Shown here: one piece after another, positions 9,203-17,898 of the stretch
Numbering within the stretch: the stretch's first letter is position 1
Layout of the letters: every line of letters starts with the position of its first letter
Assembly (NCBI GenBank): GCA_028683385.1
Contig: JAQUIJ010000011.1
Location: 170,384 to 234,383 of the forward strand
Length of the DNA: 64,000 nucleotides
Reading direction: 5' to 3'
Source of the DNA: Prolixibacteraceae bacterium
GTDB taxonomy: Bacteria > Bacteroidota > Bacteroidia > Bacteroidales > Prolixibacteraceae
Position numbers and translations under genes: made by a program
The notes under the pieces: generated by a model
The model's input: the letters and a program-made list of their open reading frames with translations, nothing else
What the model was told of the DNA's origin: nothing
Database searches by the model: none

Positions 9203-11158
9203 ATGATTAGAACAATGGCTTTAACAATTATAAGTTTAATCAAACAAGTACCGCTTCCAACCGAAATGAGGATGGGAGAAGATGGGCTAATGGATCGGAC
9301 AAAAGCGAAGTCAATCATCAATATCGACTGTCAGTTTGGTCTTGAAGCCGGGTTGCAGCTCAAAAAACAATATCCTGATGCTCGTTTGATTGCCTGTTCG
9401 ATGGGGCCGCAGTCTTTCGAAGTGGCGCTGCGCACAGCAATTTCAATGGGGTACGACGAAGCTTTTTTGCTTTCGGACAGGAAACTGGGAGGTAGCGACA
9501 CCTATGCTACCGGACTGGCAATCTCGACCATGTTGAAACATTTAGGTTTTACAAAAGATTCGAAAGAACCTTTTATCATACTTGCCGGGCGGCAGACCAG
9601 TGACGGCGATACAGCCCATGTTCCTTCGCAGGTTGCCGAAAATATTGGCATTCCGCAGGCCACTTTTGTGGAAAGCGTAAAAGCCGATGGCGAAGGAAAT
9701 GTGATCGCCAAGCGTATTATCGAAGGTGGTTACCAGATGATGAAATTACCTATGCCGTGTACCATTTCGCTGACGCCCACCGGAATACCGCCGCGTAAAC
9801 CATCGCTTGTTGGCGCTATAAAAGCAAGGAATGCCAAAATTACTGTTTTTGGAATTGACGATATCGGTTTGGGAACTGAGAAAATCGGTTTGACCGGATC
9901 GCCTACCATCGTAGCTAATGTCGTGAATATTGTCAGCGAAAGGGCTCCTATAACCATGTCGTCTGGACACGATGAAGTGACTCTGGTTGATAACCTGATT
10001 GCCAACTTCAAAAAGGGCGGAAATGTGCTGGAGAAGAAAGATAAGGCTGAGAAAAAAGTTTCGGAAGCTCCTGATTTCCCCTATTACGATAACCGGAACG
10101 GTGCAAAGGGCATCATCACCTGGGCCGAGATTGCCAATGGCAAAATTGCCCGTCCTTCAATCGAATTGCTCACTCCGGCACGAAAGCTGGCCGATCAATT
10201 GGGAAACGATACCAAAATAATGACACTTCTGATCGGTAAAAATGTAAAAGATCAGGCACAAACGCTGTTTGAACATGGTTCGGATGAGGTGATTGTGGTT
10301 GAAGACGACCGGTTGGAGGAATACCTGGTTCTTCCATTTTCTTCCATTTTTGCACAGGTAATCAAAGAGCGAAATCCAGAAATCGCACTTTTTGCAGCAA
10401 CAACTTCCGGACGTGAACTTGCACCACGTATTGGAGTTAAAACCGGTAGTGGTGTTACAGCCGACTGCACCGGACTGGAAATTGGCGAATACGTAAACCG
10501 AAAAGAAAAGGTGATCAATAAACCGATTCTTTTTTCACGCCGACCTACCTATGGCGAAAGTAAACTGGCTACCATACTTGGATTTGTTTATCCCCAGATT
10601 TCAACTGCCCGTGCCGGAACCTTTGAAGTGCCGGCGCGCATGGAAGGACGTACCGGTGTGTTGTCAACCTACAAGCCAATTCTGACCGACAAGGAATTTA
10701 CGGTTGAAATATTGCAGACTGTTCGTGGTGCCGGCGGTTTACAAAACCTGTTTGATGCAGATATTATCCTTTCAGGAGGAAGAGGAACCACTGGCGATGG
10801 ACTGGAATTGGTTAAAAAACTGGCTGATGCATTGGTTCAAAAAGGAATAAAAGCCGAATGGGCCTGCAGCCGTGTTGTGGTTGATGAAGGTTATTCGGAA
10901 TACGCGCGGCAGGTTGGACAAACCGGCAAAACGGTCAGGCCGAAAGTATATGTGGCAATCGGAATTTCGGGGGCTATTCAGCACATTGCCGGAATGAAAG
11001 AGTCTGAAAAAATAATTGCCATCGATCATAACCCCAAAGCATCGATTTTCCATTTTGCCGATTTTGGTATCGTTGGTGAATACCAGGATATTTTGCCTGA
11101 ATTGATTGATCGGGTAAATGGCGGGTTCACTTTCGGGATTGAGCCGATACGAAATTAA
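9203..11158 (+). CDS. fused electron transfer flavoprotein, beta + alpha subunits in one chain
   Basis: 651 residues in one uninterrupted frame. Residues about 5-260 are an EtfB/FixA domain (ISLIKQVPLP at the start, ILAGRQTSDGDTAHVPSQVAE, then SLTPTGIPPRKPSLVGAIKA). After a charged linker rich in Lys/Glu (about 270-285) comes an EtfA/FixB domain with SGRELAPRIGVKTGSGVTADC, the FAD-binding SGGRGT, GQTGKTVRPKVYVAIGISGAIQH and the C-terminal HFADFGIVGE. In most organisms these are two genes, etfB and etfA. The second Met (9215, MALTIIS) aligns better with EtfB N-termini than the one at 9203. It should accept electrons from acyl-CoA-type dehydrogenases and pass them to the ETF-QO encoded just upstream. 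Confidence 0.93.
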   Translation: MIRTMALTIISLIKQVPLPTEMRMGEDGLMDRTKAKSIINIDCQFGLEAGLQLKKQYPDARLIACSMGPQSFEVALRTAISMGYDEAFLLSDRKLGGSDTYATGLAISTMLKHLGFTKDSKEPFIILAGRQTSDGDTAHVPSQVAENIGIPQATFVESVKADGEGNVIAKRIIEGGYQMMKLPMPCTISLTPTGIPPRKPSLVGAIKARNAKITVFGIDDIGLGTEKIGLTGSPTIVANVVNIVSERAPITMSSGHDEVTLVDNLIANFKKGGNVLEKKDKAEKKVSEAPDFPYYDNRNGAKGIITWAEIANGKIARPSIELLTPARKLADQLGNDTKIMTLLIGKNVKDQAQTLFEHGSDEVIVVEDDRLEEYLVLPFSSIFAQVIKERNPEIALFAATTSGRELAPRIGVKTGSGVTADCTGLEIGEYVNRKEKVINKPILFSRRPTYGESKLATILGFVYPQISTARAGTFEVPARMEGRTGVLSTYKPILTDKEFTVEILQTVRGAGGLQNLFDADIILSGGRGTTGDGLELVKKLADALVQKGIKAEWACSRVVVDEGYSEYARQVGQTGKTVRPKVYVAIGISGAIQHIAGMKESEKIIAIDHNPKASIFHFADFGIVGEYQDILPELIDRVNGGFTFGIEPIRN

Positions 11159-11181
11159 TTTGGTTTTGAACGAATCAATTC

Positions 11182-11211
11182 ATTGTAATATATGGAAGCA
11201 GCTTATCTTTG
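11182..11211 (+). promoter_or_regulatory. promoter of the Gate-domain gene, embedded in a terminator
   Basis: ATTG (11182-11185), an 18-nt spacer and TATCTTTG (11204-11211), an exact -7 box. The box is the entire loop of the terminator hairpin 11196-11219. Transcription would start inside the 3' arm, leaving a leader of about 18 nt. Confidence 0.55.
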
Positions 11212-11228
11212 AGCTGCTTTTATTTTTT
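11196..11228 (+). terminator. intrinsic terminator of the ETF operon
   Basis: Perfect 8-bp stem AAGCAGCT/AGCTGCTT (11196-11203, 11212-11219) with an 8-nt loop, followed by TTATTTTTT. It ends the rightward ETF-QO/ETF operon 38 nt after the stop codon. Confidence 0.8.
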
Positions 11229-11234
11229 AGATAA

Positions 11235-12185
11235 ATGAGTAATAATAACGATCTGAATATACGAGAACGACTGCTGAAATCGGTTAAAACGGCTCTTCCG
11301 CAAGGAATGAAAACGGCCATCTGGTTGCTCAAGCTAACTATTCCGGTTTCGTTTGCCGTTTTTCTGCTCGACTTCTTTGGAATCCTGAATGTGGTTGCAG
11401 CCTGGGTTGCTCCATTATTTAAGTTGATTGGATTATCCGGACAAGCTTCGATCGTACTGATCACCAGTTTTTTTACCAATATCTATTCGGTAATTGCAGT
11501 TATGACCACTCTTGGTTTTGGGTTTCGTGAGGGAACTATTTTAGCAGTGATGTGCCTCATTTCGCATGCTTTAATTGTTGAAACAGCCATTCAGAAAAAA
11601 ACAGGATCGTCGCCATGGAGAATGATTTTTACCCGCTTGTCAGCCAGTTTTATTGCGGCATTCATGCTAAACCTTATTCTTCCTGCTGAAGCAATCACTA
11701 ATTCTGAAAATGTTATTCGTTCTGCTGGTGAATTTACTCCGGCGCTGACCAATTGGCTTTCGAGCATGCTGGTGACTACAATTAAAATTGTTGTTCTGGT
11801 TAATTTACTACTGATAATACAGAAAATACTCAACGAATTTGGACTGATCAAATGGATTCTGATGCCATTTGCACCTTTGTTAAAAGTGATGGGGTTGCCT
11901 TCCAGTACAGGGTTTCTCTGGGTTGTCGCCAATACTCTTGGGTTGGGCTATGGTGGAGCCATCATGATTAATGAAGCAGAAGAAGGAAGGCTGAGCCGTG
12001 CTGATGCTGATTTGTTGAACCACAACATTGCTATTTCGCACTCGCAGCTCGAAGATCCTCTTTTGTTTGTTGCCATGGGGTTTCACTTAGGTATTTTAAT
12101 CTGGCCTCGAATTTTGCTCGCGATTATTTTTGTCTGGATCAGACGATTTGAAATTTGGGTAAAGAAAAGCAAGAACCTGAAGTAA
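11235..12185 (+). CDS. nucleoside recognition (Gate) domain membrane protein
   Basis: 316 residues, strongly hydrophobic, about 7-8 membrane segments. Two Gate-domain halves can be seen: residues about 35-150 (GMKTAIWLLKLTIPVSFAVF, then FFTNIYSVIAVMTTLGFGFREGTI) and about 180-300 (ending at LGLGYGGAIMINEAEEG and LNHNIAISHSQLEDPLLF). This resembles the SpmA/SpmB and FeoB/NupC Gate family, named from nucleoside transporters, although many members have no proven substrate. It is an inner-membrane protein transcribed from its own promoter directly downstream of the ETF terminator. The transported molecule is unknown. Confidence 0.8.
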   Translation: MSNNNDLNIRERLLKSVKTALPQGMKTAIWLLKLTIPVSFAVFLLDFFGILNVVAAWVAPLFKLIGLSGQASIVLITSFFTNIYSVIAVMTTLGFGFREGTILAVMCLISHALIVETAIQKKTGSSPWRMIFTRLSASFIAAFMLNLILPAEAITNSENVIRSAGEFTPALTNWLSSMLVTTIKIVVLVNLLLIIQKILNEFGLIKWILMPFAPLLKVMGLPSSTGFLWVVANTLGLGYGGAIMINEAEEGRLSRADADLLNHNIAISHSQLEDPLLFVAMGFHLGILIWPRILLAIIFVWIRRFEIWVKKSKNLK

Positions 12186-12292
12186 GGCGCTTCAATTTTG
12201 TACCATCGGAAACGGGCTGCAACCAATCCTTTGCGTTTACTGTAACCGAGCTTCAAAAAAACGCTGAAACCCGCGAAGGGAGAGATCAATCT

Positions 12293-12464
12293 TTAACAGG
12301 GCAGCCAGAAATTGAACAGGACGATGAAAATACCTACTCGGATGCCAAAATCTTTAACTCGTGTACCATATTCTTAACTCGTGTGCCCAAATCTTTAACT
12401 CGCATGGCTACATCTTTAACTCGTGTGTTCTATTCTTAACTCGCATGGCTATATTTTTAACTCG
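12293..12464. repeat. helically spaced direct repeats, TTAACTCG x6
   Basis: TTAACTCG occurs at 12354, 12374, 12395, 12416, 12436 and 12457, spacing 20, 21, 21, 20, 21 bp. The sequence after each copy alternates between GTGT-type and CATGGCTA-type. A partial copy (TTAAC at 12293) lies three periods upstream. The 366-bp gap between the Gate gene and the GH3 gene contains no convincing gene; the 12155-12439 frame is an artefact of the repeats. Confidence 0.7.
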
Positions 12465-12491
12465 TGCAGGTAAATAACAAACAAACTCAAT

Positions 12492-12526
12492 AAAAAATCC
12501 CCTCCAAAACGAATTTCGAAGGGGAT
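12492..12526 (-). terminator. intrinsic terminator of the GH3 gene
   Basis: Stem ATCCCCT/AGGGGAT (12497-12503 with 12520-12526) followed on the minus strand by six Ts, 26 bp past the GH3 stop codon. Confidence 0.8.
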
Positions 12527-12551
12527 CACACACAAACAATTCCTAAACCAA

Positions 12552-15182
12552 CTATCTTATTTCGAGAGTTTTCCCGATTAATTTCATCCTTCCGGAGAGA
12601 GTTCCGGTTGTTTCGGCTTTAGCAGCGCCGGTAAATCCGGGTTGCTCACCGCCAACAGCTATGGTAAAGAATCCGGGCTCTACCACTTGTTTATCTTTAT
12701 CGTTGATCATCGAAAGTTGACGAGGCACAAGCGTAAATGATACGATTTGCGATTCGCCTTTCTTCAGCGAAATACGTTTAAATCCTTCCAATGAGCGGAT
12801 TGGACGTGGAGTTGATGCTTTTTCGTCGGTCAGGTACAACTGAACCACTTCATCGCCATCGCGGTCTCCGGTATTGGTAACCTTAACCGAAACGGTAACG
12901 TCTTCACCCATTTTTACTTCTTTCGGAAGGTTCAAATCGGTATACGTGAAATTAGTATAGCTTAAACCAAATCCGAATGGATAAAGTGGCGATTGACGGA
13001 AATAGCGGTAGGTGCGGCCTTCCATATCGTAATTCTCGAAAGCAGGCAACTGATCAACCGATTTGTAATAGGTAACCGGTAAGCGTCCTGCCGGATTGTA
13101 ATCGCCAAAAAGAACATCGGCTACAGCATTTCCACCTTCTTGCCCAGGGTAACCGGCACTTAGGATAGCGTCCATGTTTTCAGCAGCATAATTTACCGAA
13201 AGGGCGCTTCCGTTAAGCAATACTAAAACAACAGGTTTGCCGGTTGCTTTAATGGCTTCCATCAGCTTTTCCTGCGTTTTTGGCAGATCCAGATGAGTGC
13301 GGTCGCCTCCTTTAAAACCATCAACCTGAATTGGCATTTCTTCGCCTTCCAAACGTTGATTCAAACCCAAAACAAGCACAACAACATCCGATTTTTTTGC
13401 TGTTTCAATGGCGTCAGCAAGCATATTGGGTTGAGGAACTTCCCAAAGTAAAGAGGCTGTCCCGTCGCCATGGTAATTTTTGTAATCGAACACTAATTTA
13501 TAACGTTTACCAGTTTCGAGAGTTAGTTTCTTTTGACTGTGAAAAGCGTGATGCTCGTTGTCTCCACCTAAAATTTCCTTACCGTCGCAATAGATTTTAA
13601 AATTAGGCATGCTCCAGATACCGATTTCGTAATCGCCAGTTTGCGGTACCTTCAGGTAAGTTGTCCAACGGACACTGAAATTATCAACCGGCATTCGTGG
13701 ATCTGGAGAGCCCGCTTCCCAGTAAAAGTCAACATTGTCGTCAATACGGGTAAATAATGGTTCGCCTTCCAGTTTATTATTGGCAAAATATTCACCCAAA
13801 GCTCCCTGTTTACCGTCTTCGGTTTCCAGATAAATGGAAGGTATGGGTGTTAATTTGGTAACTCCATCAGCCAGTTCGCTTCCTTGTGCATAAAGCACTT
13901 CAACTTGAGGAGATATTTTATTTTTTATTCCCTGAAGCACGGTTACCGGATGAGATGGTATTCCGTTGTAGTTTCCCCACAATGATTCAATTTCATCGGC
14001 ATTTGGCCCAATAACTGCAACCTTTGCAAAGTCTTTCTTCAGAGGTAATGTATGGTTGGCATTCTTTAATAATACGATGCTTTTCTGTGCAGCTACACGT
14101 GATAGCTGATCGTGAGCCGGATTGTCGTTCACCGAGAATGGAATCTGCGCATATGCTACTTTTTCGTCCGGATCGAACATTCCCAGTTTCATCCGGGCGG
14201 TCAGCAAGCGGCCAACACAAACATCCAGATCTTTTTCAGTAATTAAACCACGTTTAAGAGCTTCAGGCAGGGCTTTGTACGTGTTGCCACATTCTAAATC
14301 AGTACCGGTTTTTACTGCCATAGCGGCAGCTTCAGCTTCATCTTTTGCAATTTTGTGGTATTGCCAAATGTCGGCAATGGCCCAGCAATCGCTTACGATA
14401 TAGCCTTTGAAACCCCACTCATTGCGGAGAATTCCGGATAAAAATGGACTGGCACAGCAAGCTTCACCACGAAACCGGTTGTAGGCTCCCATTATCGAAT
14501 ATACGTCTCCATCAACAACCAAGGTGCGGAATGCAGGGAGGTAGGTTTCGCGTAAATCGCGTTCGCTGACTTTGGCATCAAAAACATGACGAGATGGTTC
14601 CGGGCCTGAATGAACTGCGAAATGTTTGGCGGTAGCAACCACTTTTAAATAATTCGGATCGTCGCCCTGAAGCCCTTTTACAAATTGGGTACCCAACTGG
14701 CCTGTCAGGTATGGATCTTCTCCGTAAGTTTCGTGGCCTCGTCCCCAGCGAGGATCGCGGAAAATATTGATGTTTGGCGACCAGAAAGTCAAGCCCTGAT
14801 AAATATCTCTCATTCCCCGCCGTACAAATTCATGATGCTTTGCGCGTGCTTCATCCGAAATAACGGAGGCGACCTGGTGAATTAGATCGGCATCCCAGGA
14901 TGCTGCAATTGTAATCGATTGTGGGAAAACCGTTGCATATCCGGCACGTGCAACTCCGTGCAAACATTCGTTCCACCAGTTGTATTCAGGAACTCCCAAA
15001 CGTTCGATAGCCGGAGACGTATAGAGCATTTGCCCCATTTTTTCCTGAACAGTCATTTCTGAAAGCAAGCTTTCAACTCTTTCCTGAGTCGATAAATTGG
15101 TGTTTTGGTATTGAAATTTGTTTTGCGAAACGCCCAGAAAAGGGCATAATAGTAATAGAAGTATATACAGATTTAATTTCAT
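12552..15182 (-). CDS. secreted glycoside hydrolase family 3 with PA14 insert (beta-glucosidase/beta-xylosidase)
   Basis: 876 residues with a signal peptide (hydrophobic residues 5-19, then SQ). The GH3 N-terminal TIM barrel spans about 30-330: SEMTVQEKMGQM, RDPRWGRGHETYGEDP and KHFAVHSGPE are typical, and the nucleophile is Asp265 in IVSDCW. The C-terminal alpha/beta sandwich is split by a PA14 domain (about residues 450-590, with FYWEAGSPDPRMP and RWTTYL), which usually contacts substrate. A fibronectin III-like domain closes the protein (VTNTGDRDGDEVVQLY). This layout matches beta-xylosidase/beta-glucosidase enzymes of Bacteroidota that release monomers from plant oligosaccharides in the periplasm; xylose and glucose specificity cannot be separated from sequence alone. 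It stands outside any SusC/D locus. Confidence 0.92.
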   Translation of the reverse strand: MKLNLYILLLLLCPFLGVSQNKFQYQNTNLSTQERVESLLSEMTVQEKMGQMLYTSPAIERLGVPEYNWWNECLHGVARAGYATVFPQSITIAASWDADLIHQVASVISDEARAKHHEFVRRGMRDIYQGLTFWSPNINIFRDPRWGRGHETYGEDPYLTGQLGTQFVKGLQGDDPNYLKVVATAKHFAVHSGPEPSRHVFDAKVSERDLRETYLPAFRTLVVDGDVYSIMGAYNRFRGEACCASPFLSGILRNEWGFKGYIVSDCWAIADIWQYHKIAKDEAEAAAMAVKTGTDLECGNTYKALPEALKRGLITEKDLDVCVGRLLTARMKLGMFDPDEKVAYAQIPFSVNDNPAHDQLSRVAAQKSIVLLKNANHTLPLKKDFAKVAVIGPNADEIESLWGNYNGIPSHPVTVLQGIKNKISPQVEVLYAQGSELADGVTKLTPIPSIYLETEDGKQGALGEYFANNKLEGEPLFTRIDDNVDFYWEAGSPDPRMPVDNFSVRWTTYLKVPQTGDYEIGIWSMPNFKIYCDGKEILGGDNEHHAFHSQKKLTLETGKRYKLVFDYKNYHGDGTASLLWEVPQPNMLADAIETAKKSDVVVLVLGLNQRLEGEEMPIQVDGFKGGDRTHLDLPKTQEKLMEAIKATGKPVVLVLLNGSALSVNYAAENMDAILSAGYPGQEGGNAVADVLFGDYNPAGRLPVTYYKSVDQLPAFENYDMEGRTYRYFRQSPLYPFGFGLSYTNFTYTDLNLPKEVKMGEDVTVSVKVTNTGDRDGDEVVQLYLTDEKASTPRPIRSLEGFKRISLKKGESQIVSFTLVPRQLSMINDKDKQVVEPGFFTIAVGGEQPGFTGAAKAETTGTLSGRMKLIGKTLEIR

Positions 15183-15202
15183 ATTTATTAGTTTTAATTA
15201 TG

Positions 15203-15220
15203 CTGGTCTGGTCTGGTCTG
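15203..15220. repeat. pentanucleotide microsatellite (CTGGT)
   Basis: Three perfect CTGGT units plus CTG, in the predicted 5' untranslated region of the GH3 gene. Confidence 0.6.
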
Positions 15221-15251
15221 CAAATTTACAAAATGGTAAGAAATTTCCAAA
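15221..15251 (-). promoter_or_regulatory. promoter of the GH3 gene
   Basis: Minus strand TTTG (15248-15251), a 19-nt spacer and TAAATTTG (15221-15228): exact matches to both halves of the Bacteroidota consensus. The CTGGT microsatellite begins right after the -7 box. Confidence 0.7.
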
Positions 15252-15361
15252 CGGAAAGCATTGTTTTCGGTTATAGAATAAAAAGTAATTAGAATTGAGT
15301 TGTTGAAATCGTTTTATTTTTAGGTGTACGACTGAATAATTTGTATTCGTTTATGTTTTTT

Positions 15362-15982
15362 CTAATCCAGATAAACTTCTGTTTTTTCGCCTCTGAAATA
15401 TTTAAACATCAGGCGAATTTGAGATTCGATGTTCCGGGGCTTTGAAAGCTCGGGCAATTCATTTTCGTTAAACCAGCCCACATTGTCAGTCTCAGCTCCG
15501 GCAGCGATTTGCGTACCAATGGGCTCGCACCGAATAAAAAGCTTGTATACATATTCAAATTCGGGTGGCATTTGCTGAGCGGTTTTGTCCATAACAGCAA
15601 TCAATTTACTCGATTTTACTGTTAATCCGGCTTCTTCGAAACATTCTTTTTCGGCAATCATTCGCGGAGTATAACCTACATCAGCCCAACCTCCGGGCAA
15701 AGCCCAACAACCGTCTGCTTTTTCCTGAACCAGTAAAATCTGCCCTTCAGGATTAAAAACCACAGCGCGAACATCAACCTTTGGGGTTTTATAGCCATTG
15801 TTTTCCTGGATGATCGTCTTGATTTTTGTTACCGGAACATCAGTTAGTTGTTCAAGCATTTTCAGACAAATCTCCTGAATTTCTTCATAGCGTTCAATGT
15901 CGTAATTGCTGTCAGAATAGGCTAATCCAATTTCGGCTAATGCCTGAAGGCGTTTGATGTGTTCAAAGTAGTTGCGTTCCAT
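15362..15982 (-). CDS. NUDIX hydrolase with N-terminal helical domain
   Basis: 206 residues. Residues 1-60 are the small helical domain found in one NUDIX subfamily (ending TIIQENNGYKTPKVDVRA); the NUDIX fold follows. The NUDIX box is recognisable but altered: GGWADVGY replaces the usual first Glu by Tyr, and KECFEEAGL has Lys for the usual Arg while keeping the metal-binding ECFEE. The same changes are typical of this ADP-sugar/nucleotide-sugar hydrolase subfamily, so activity is expected. It starts 18 bp after the OstA-like gene stops and is probably co-transcribed with it. The substrate is not predictable; an ADP-ribose-like nucleoside diphosphate is a reasonable guess. Confidence 0.88.
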   Translation of the reverse strand: MERNYFEHIKRLQALAEIGLAYSDSNYDIERYEEIQEICLKMLEQLTDVPVTKIKTIIQENNGYKTPKVDVRAVVFNPEGQILLVQEKADGCWALPGGWADVGYTPRMIAEKECFEEAGLTVKSSKLIAVMDKTAQQMPPEFEYVYKLFIRCEPIGTQIAAGAETDNVGWFNENELPELSKPRNIESQIRLMFKYFRGEKTEVYLD

Positions 15983-16000
15983 CTGCGGGCAATTCTGGAA

Positions 16001-17830
16001 TTAATTAGCTAGGGCATTACCAGATTTTCCAGGGTTCTGTTTCTTATCAGGAACTGGAGGCATTTTTAATTTCGTCTCCGGATCTGGAATGGGTTCAGGG
16101 GCTGGCTGTCGAAAAATGTCATCTTTGTTTATAGGTCGTAATTCGGCTTGCCAGTTGAATCCCGGCAATAATTTGTCGCCATCTTCCAATTGACCCAAAG
16201 GCTTAAGTTCGCCATCGGGCGATTTAATGAAAGCAATTCGTTTAACCTTACCTTTATTCATGTAAATGCTAATATTACTGCTTTCGGCCTTGTTGAGTCC
16301 TATTACCCCATTTTTATCGCGCGCGTAATAGTTTGACTGACCGTTTCCACTAACATCAATTTTATCTAATTCGTTGTTGCGAACATACCCGATCATATTT
16401 TTCCCCTTGATCTGATTAAACCGGAGGCTGTCATCTTCCATGGAAATAATGAAAGCATCATTTTTCATCCGGATTTCGTCAGGATCTTTACTTCGGTTTA
16501 TCATTTCGATGTAATTGGCTGATATCTGGTTTTTATTCGACCAAATAACAGGACTGGTAAACATCTGAATGGTTGAATCTTTCGACCAATAGGTTAGCGA
16601 ATCGCATTTGCCTTGCATGTCGTCGCGAAAGAACCTAACCTTATGGTATGCAAGAACTAAACGGGCGTCTTTGGGTGGCTTGTTAGCCAACGAATCGGTG
16701 CGTAAGGTGTCACCAACCAGCTTTCCTGAAATTAAACTGTCTTTGCGTGATTTAGAAAGGGCTTGAAATTCAGTATTTTTTGATGCCAAAGACAATGAGT
16801 CGGAAGCTAATTTTTTTACAATTGGTTTTTTTATTATTTTTTTGTCCGGAGCTGATTTTTTTAAAGGTATGGTATCAGGCATTGTTTTTAGGTAGTCGGC
16901 ATGTAAAAACAGCGAATCGGTCTTGGAATACTGAATGAGAACTGCCGAATCGTTTGCCGAAGCAATTTTGGTAATGTCGTTGTATTTGACCCGATTCCCA
17001 ACCACAATAATACTGTTTTCAATGTCTTGAATACGGGCATGACCCATGGCAAGACCTTCTCCATTTCCCTTGTCGTAATATATCGAATCGGCTTTTACTT
17101 TTTGTTTGGCATTCCAGATCTTTGGTTTTTTTGTGAGCTTGGCATAGCTCTTCATGCTGTCGTACCAGCCATATTCCGCATAAAGGGTGTCTTTTTCGTT
17201 GAAAATGGTGGTAGGGCCTTCAATGAAAACTTTTTTCGTATCAGTGAAATAAATCAACGTGTCGGATTTGATTTTATAGTCTTTGGTTACACCATCCACG
17301 TTTTTTTTGAAGTAAGCCTTCTTTTCATTTACGTAATACTGGCCAATAATTGATTTCAGAACATTGGTTGAATCTTTTACTGTTCCGGAGTAATTGTACG
17401 ATGCCAAATCATTAATCATGGAGTAATCGAGCGAGTCGGTGGTCAAAGTCATCTGTTTGTCGATGAGTTTCACATTCCGGCGTGCTTTGGCTAGCTTGGT
17501 TTCAGGGTCGTAATGAATGAAATCGGCATACATGTTAAGGGTGTCGCCACGAACGATGTGTACGTTACTAAAAGCATCTACCGTATTATTTGTATAAGAA
17601 TACAAGCTGTCGCACCACATTAATGCACCATCAACAGTGATGTTAACATTTCCCAAAAGGCGCTGTGCATTCGCAACAATCCGTTCATCGTATGCGCCCA
17701 CATCAGCATTTATAATTTGTACTTTTTTCCTGTTCTGTGCGCTAACCTTTCCTGAAAAGGTCAGCAACCCAATGAACACCAGCAATGCCAGCGATTTAGC
17801 TTTAATTAAAGTTACACCTGATTTTGTCAT
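16001..17830 (-). CDS. OstA-like protein (LptA/LptD N-terminal-type, LPS transport)
   Basis: 609 residues with a signal peptide cleaved after KVSAQ (about residue 32). Repeating beta-strand units of the OstA/LptA jellyroll run from about 35 to 300 (for example NVNITVDGALMWCDSLY, VRGDTLNMYADFIHYDPETK, DSLDYSM). They continue in the second half (RFFRDDMQGKCDSLTYW). A low-complexity Lys/Ser-rich linker lies at about 320-385, and the C-terminus is Pro-rich (EPIPDPETKLKMPPVP). Bacteroidota carry such long OstA-like periplasmic proteins; by homology they form part of the LPS bridge between membranes. It lies in an envelope-biogenesis cluster with three PPIases upstream, separated from MoxR by 68 bp. 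Confidence 0.85.
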   Translation of the reverse strand: MTKSGVTLIKAKSLALLVFIGLLTFSGKVSAQNRKKVQIINADVGAYDERIVANAQRLLGNVNITVDGALMWCDSLYSYTNNTVDAFSNVHIVRGDTLNMYADFIHYDPETKLAKARRNVKLIDKQMTLTTDSLDYSMINDLASYNYSGTVKDSTNVLKSIIGQYYVNEKKAYFKKNVDGVTKDYKIKSDTLIYFTDTKKVFIEGPTTIFNEKDTLYAEYGWYDSMKSYAKLTKKPKIWNAKQKVKADSIYYDKGNGEGLAMGHARIQDIENSIIVVGNRVKYNDITKIASANDSAVLIQYSKTDSLFLHADYLKTMPDTIPLKKSAPDKKIIKKPIVKKLASDSLSLASKNTEFQALSKSRKDSLISGKLVGDTLRTDSLANKPPKDARLVLAYHKVRFFRDDMQGKCDSLTYWSKDSTIQMFTSPVIWSNKNQISANYIEMINRSKDPDEIRMKNDAFIISMEDDSLRFNQIKGKNMIGYVRNNELDKIDVSGNGQSNYYARDKNGVIGLNKAESSNISIYMNKGKVKRIAFIKSPDGELKPLGQLEDGDKLLPGFNWQAELRPINKDDIFRQPAPEPIPDPETKLKMPPVPDKKQNPGKSGNALAN

Positions 17831-17898
17831 TCAGCTTACTTCATGTGTTATTAGTTTGTTTTAATTGCCACATGCAATTCGACCCGACTACTCGGAAC

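Noticed and set aside
12155..12439. 94-residue plus-strand frame with repeated SLTR units
   Set aside because: It overlaps the end of the Gate gene and is created by the TTAACTCG direct repeats, whose 20-bp spacings break the coding frame; it has no family or proper start.
12354..12464. CRISPR array
   Set aside because: The conserved core is only 8 bp with 12-13-bp gaps, too short for repeats and spacers.
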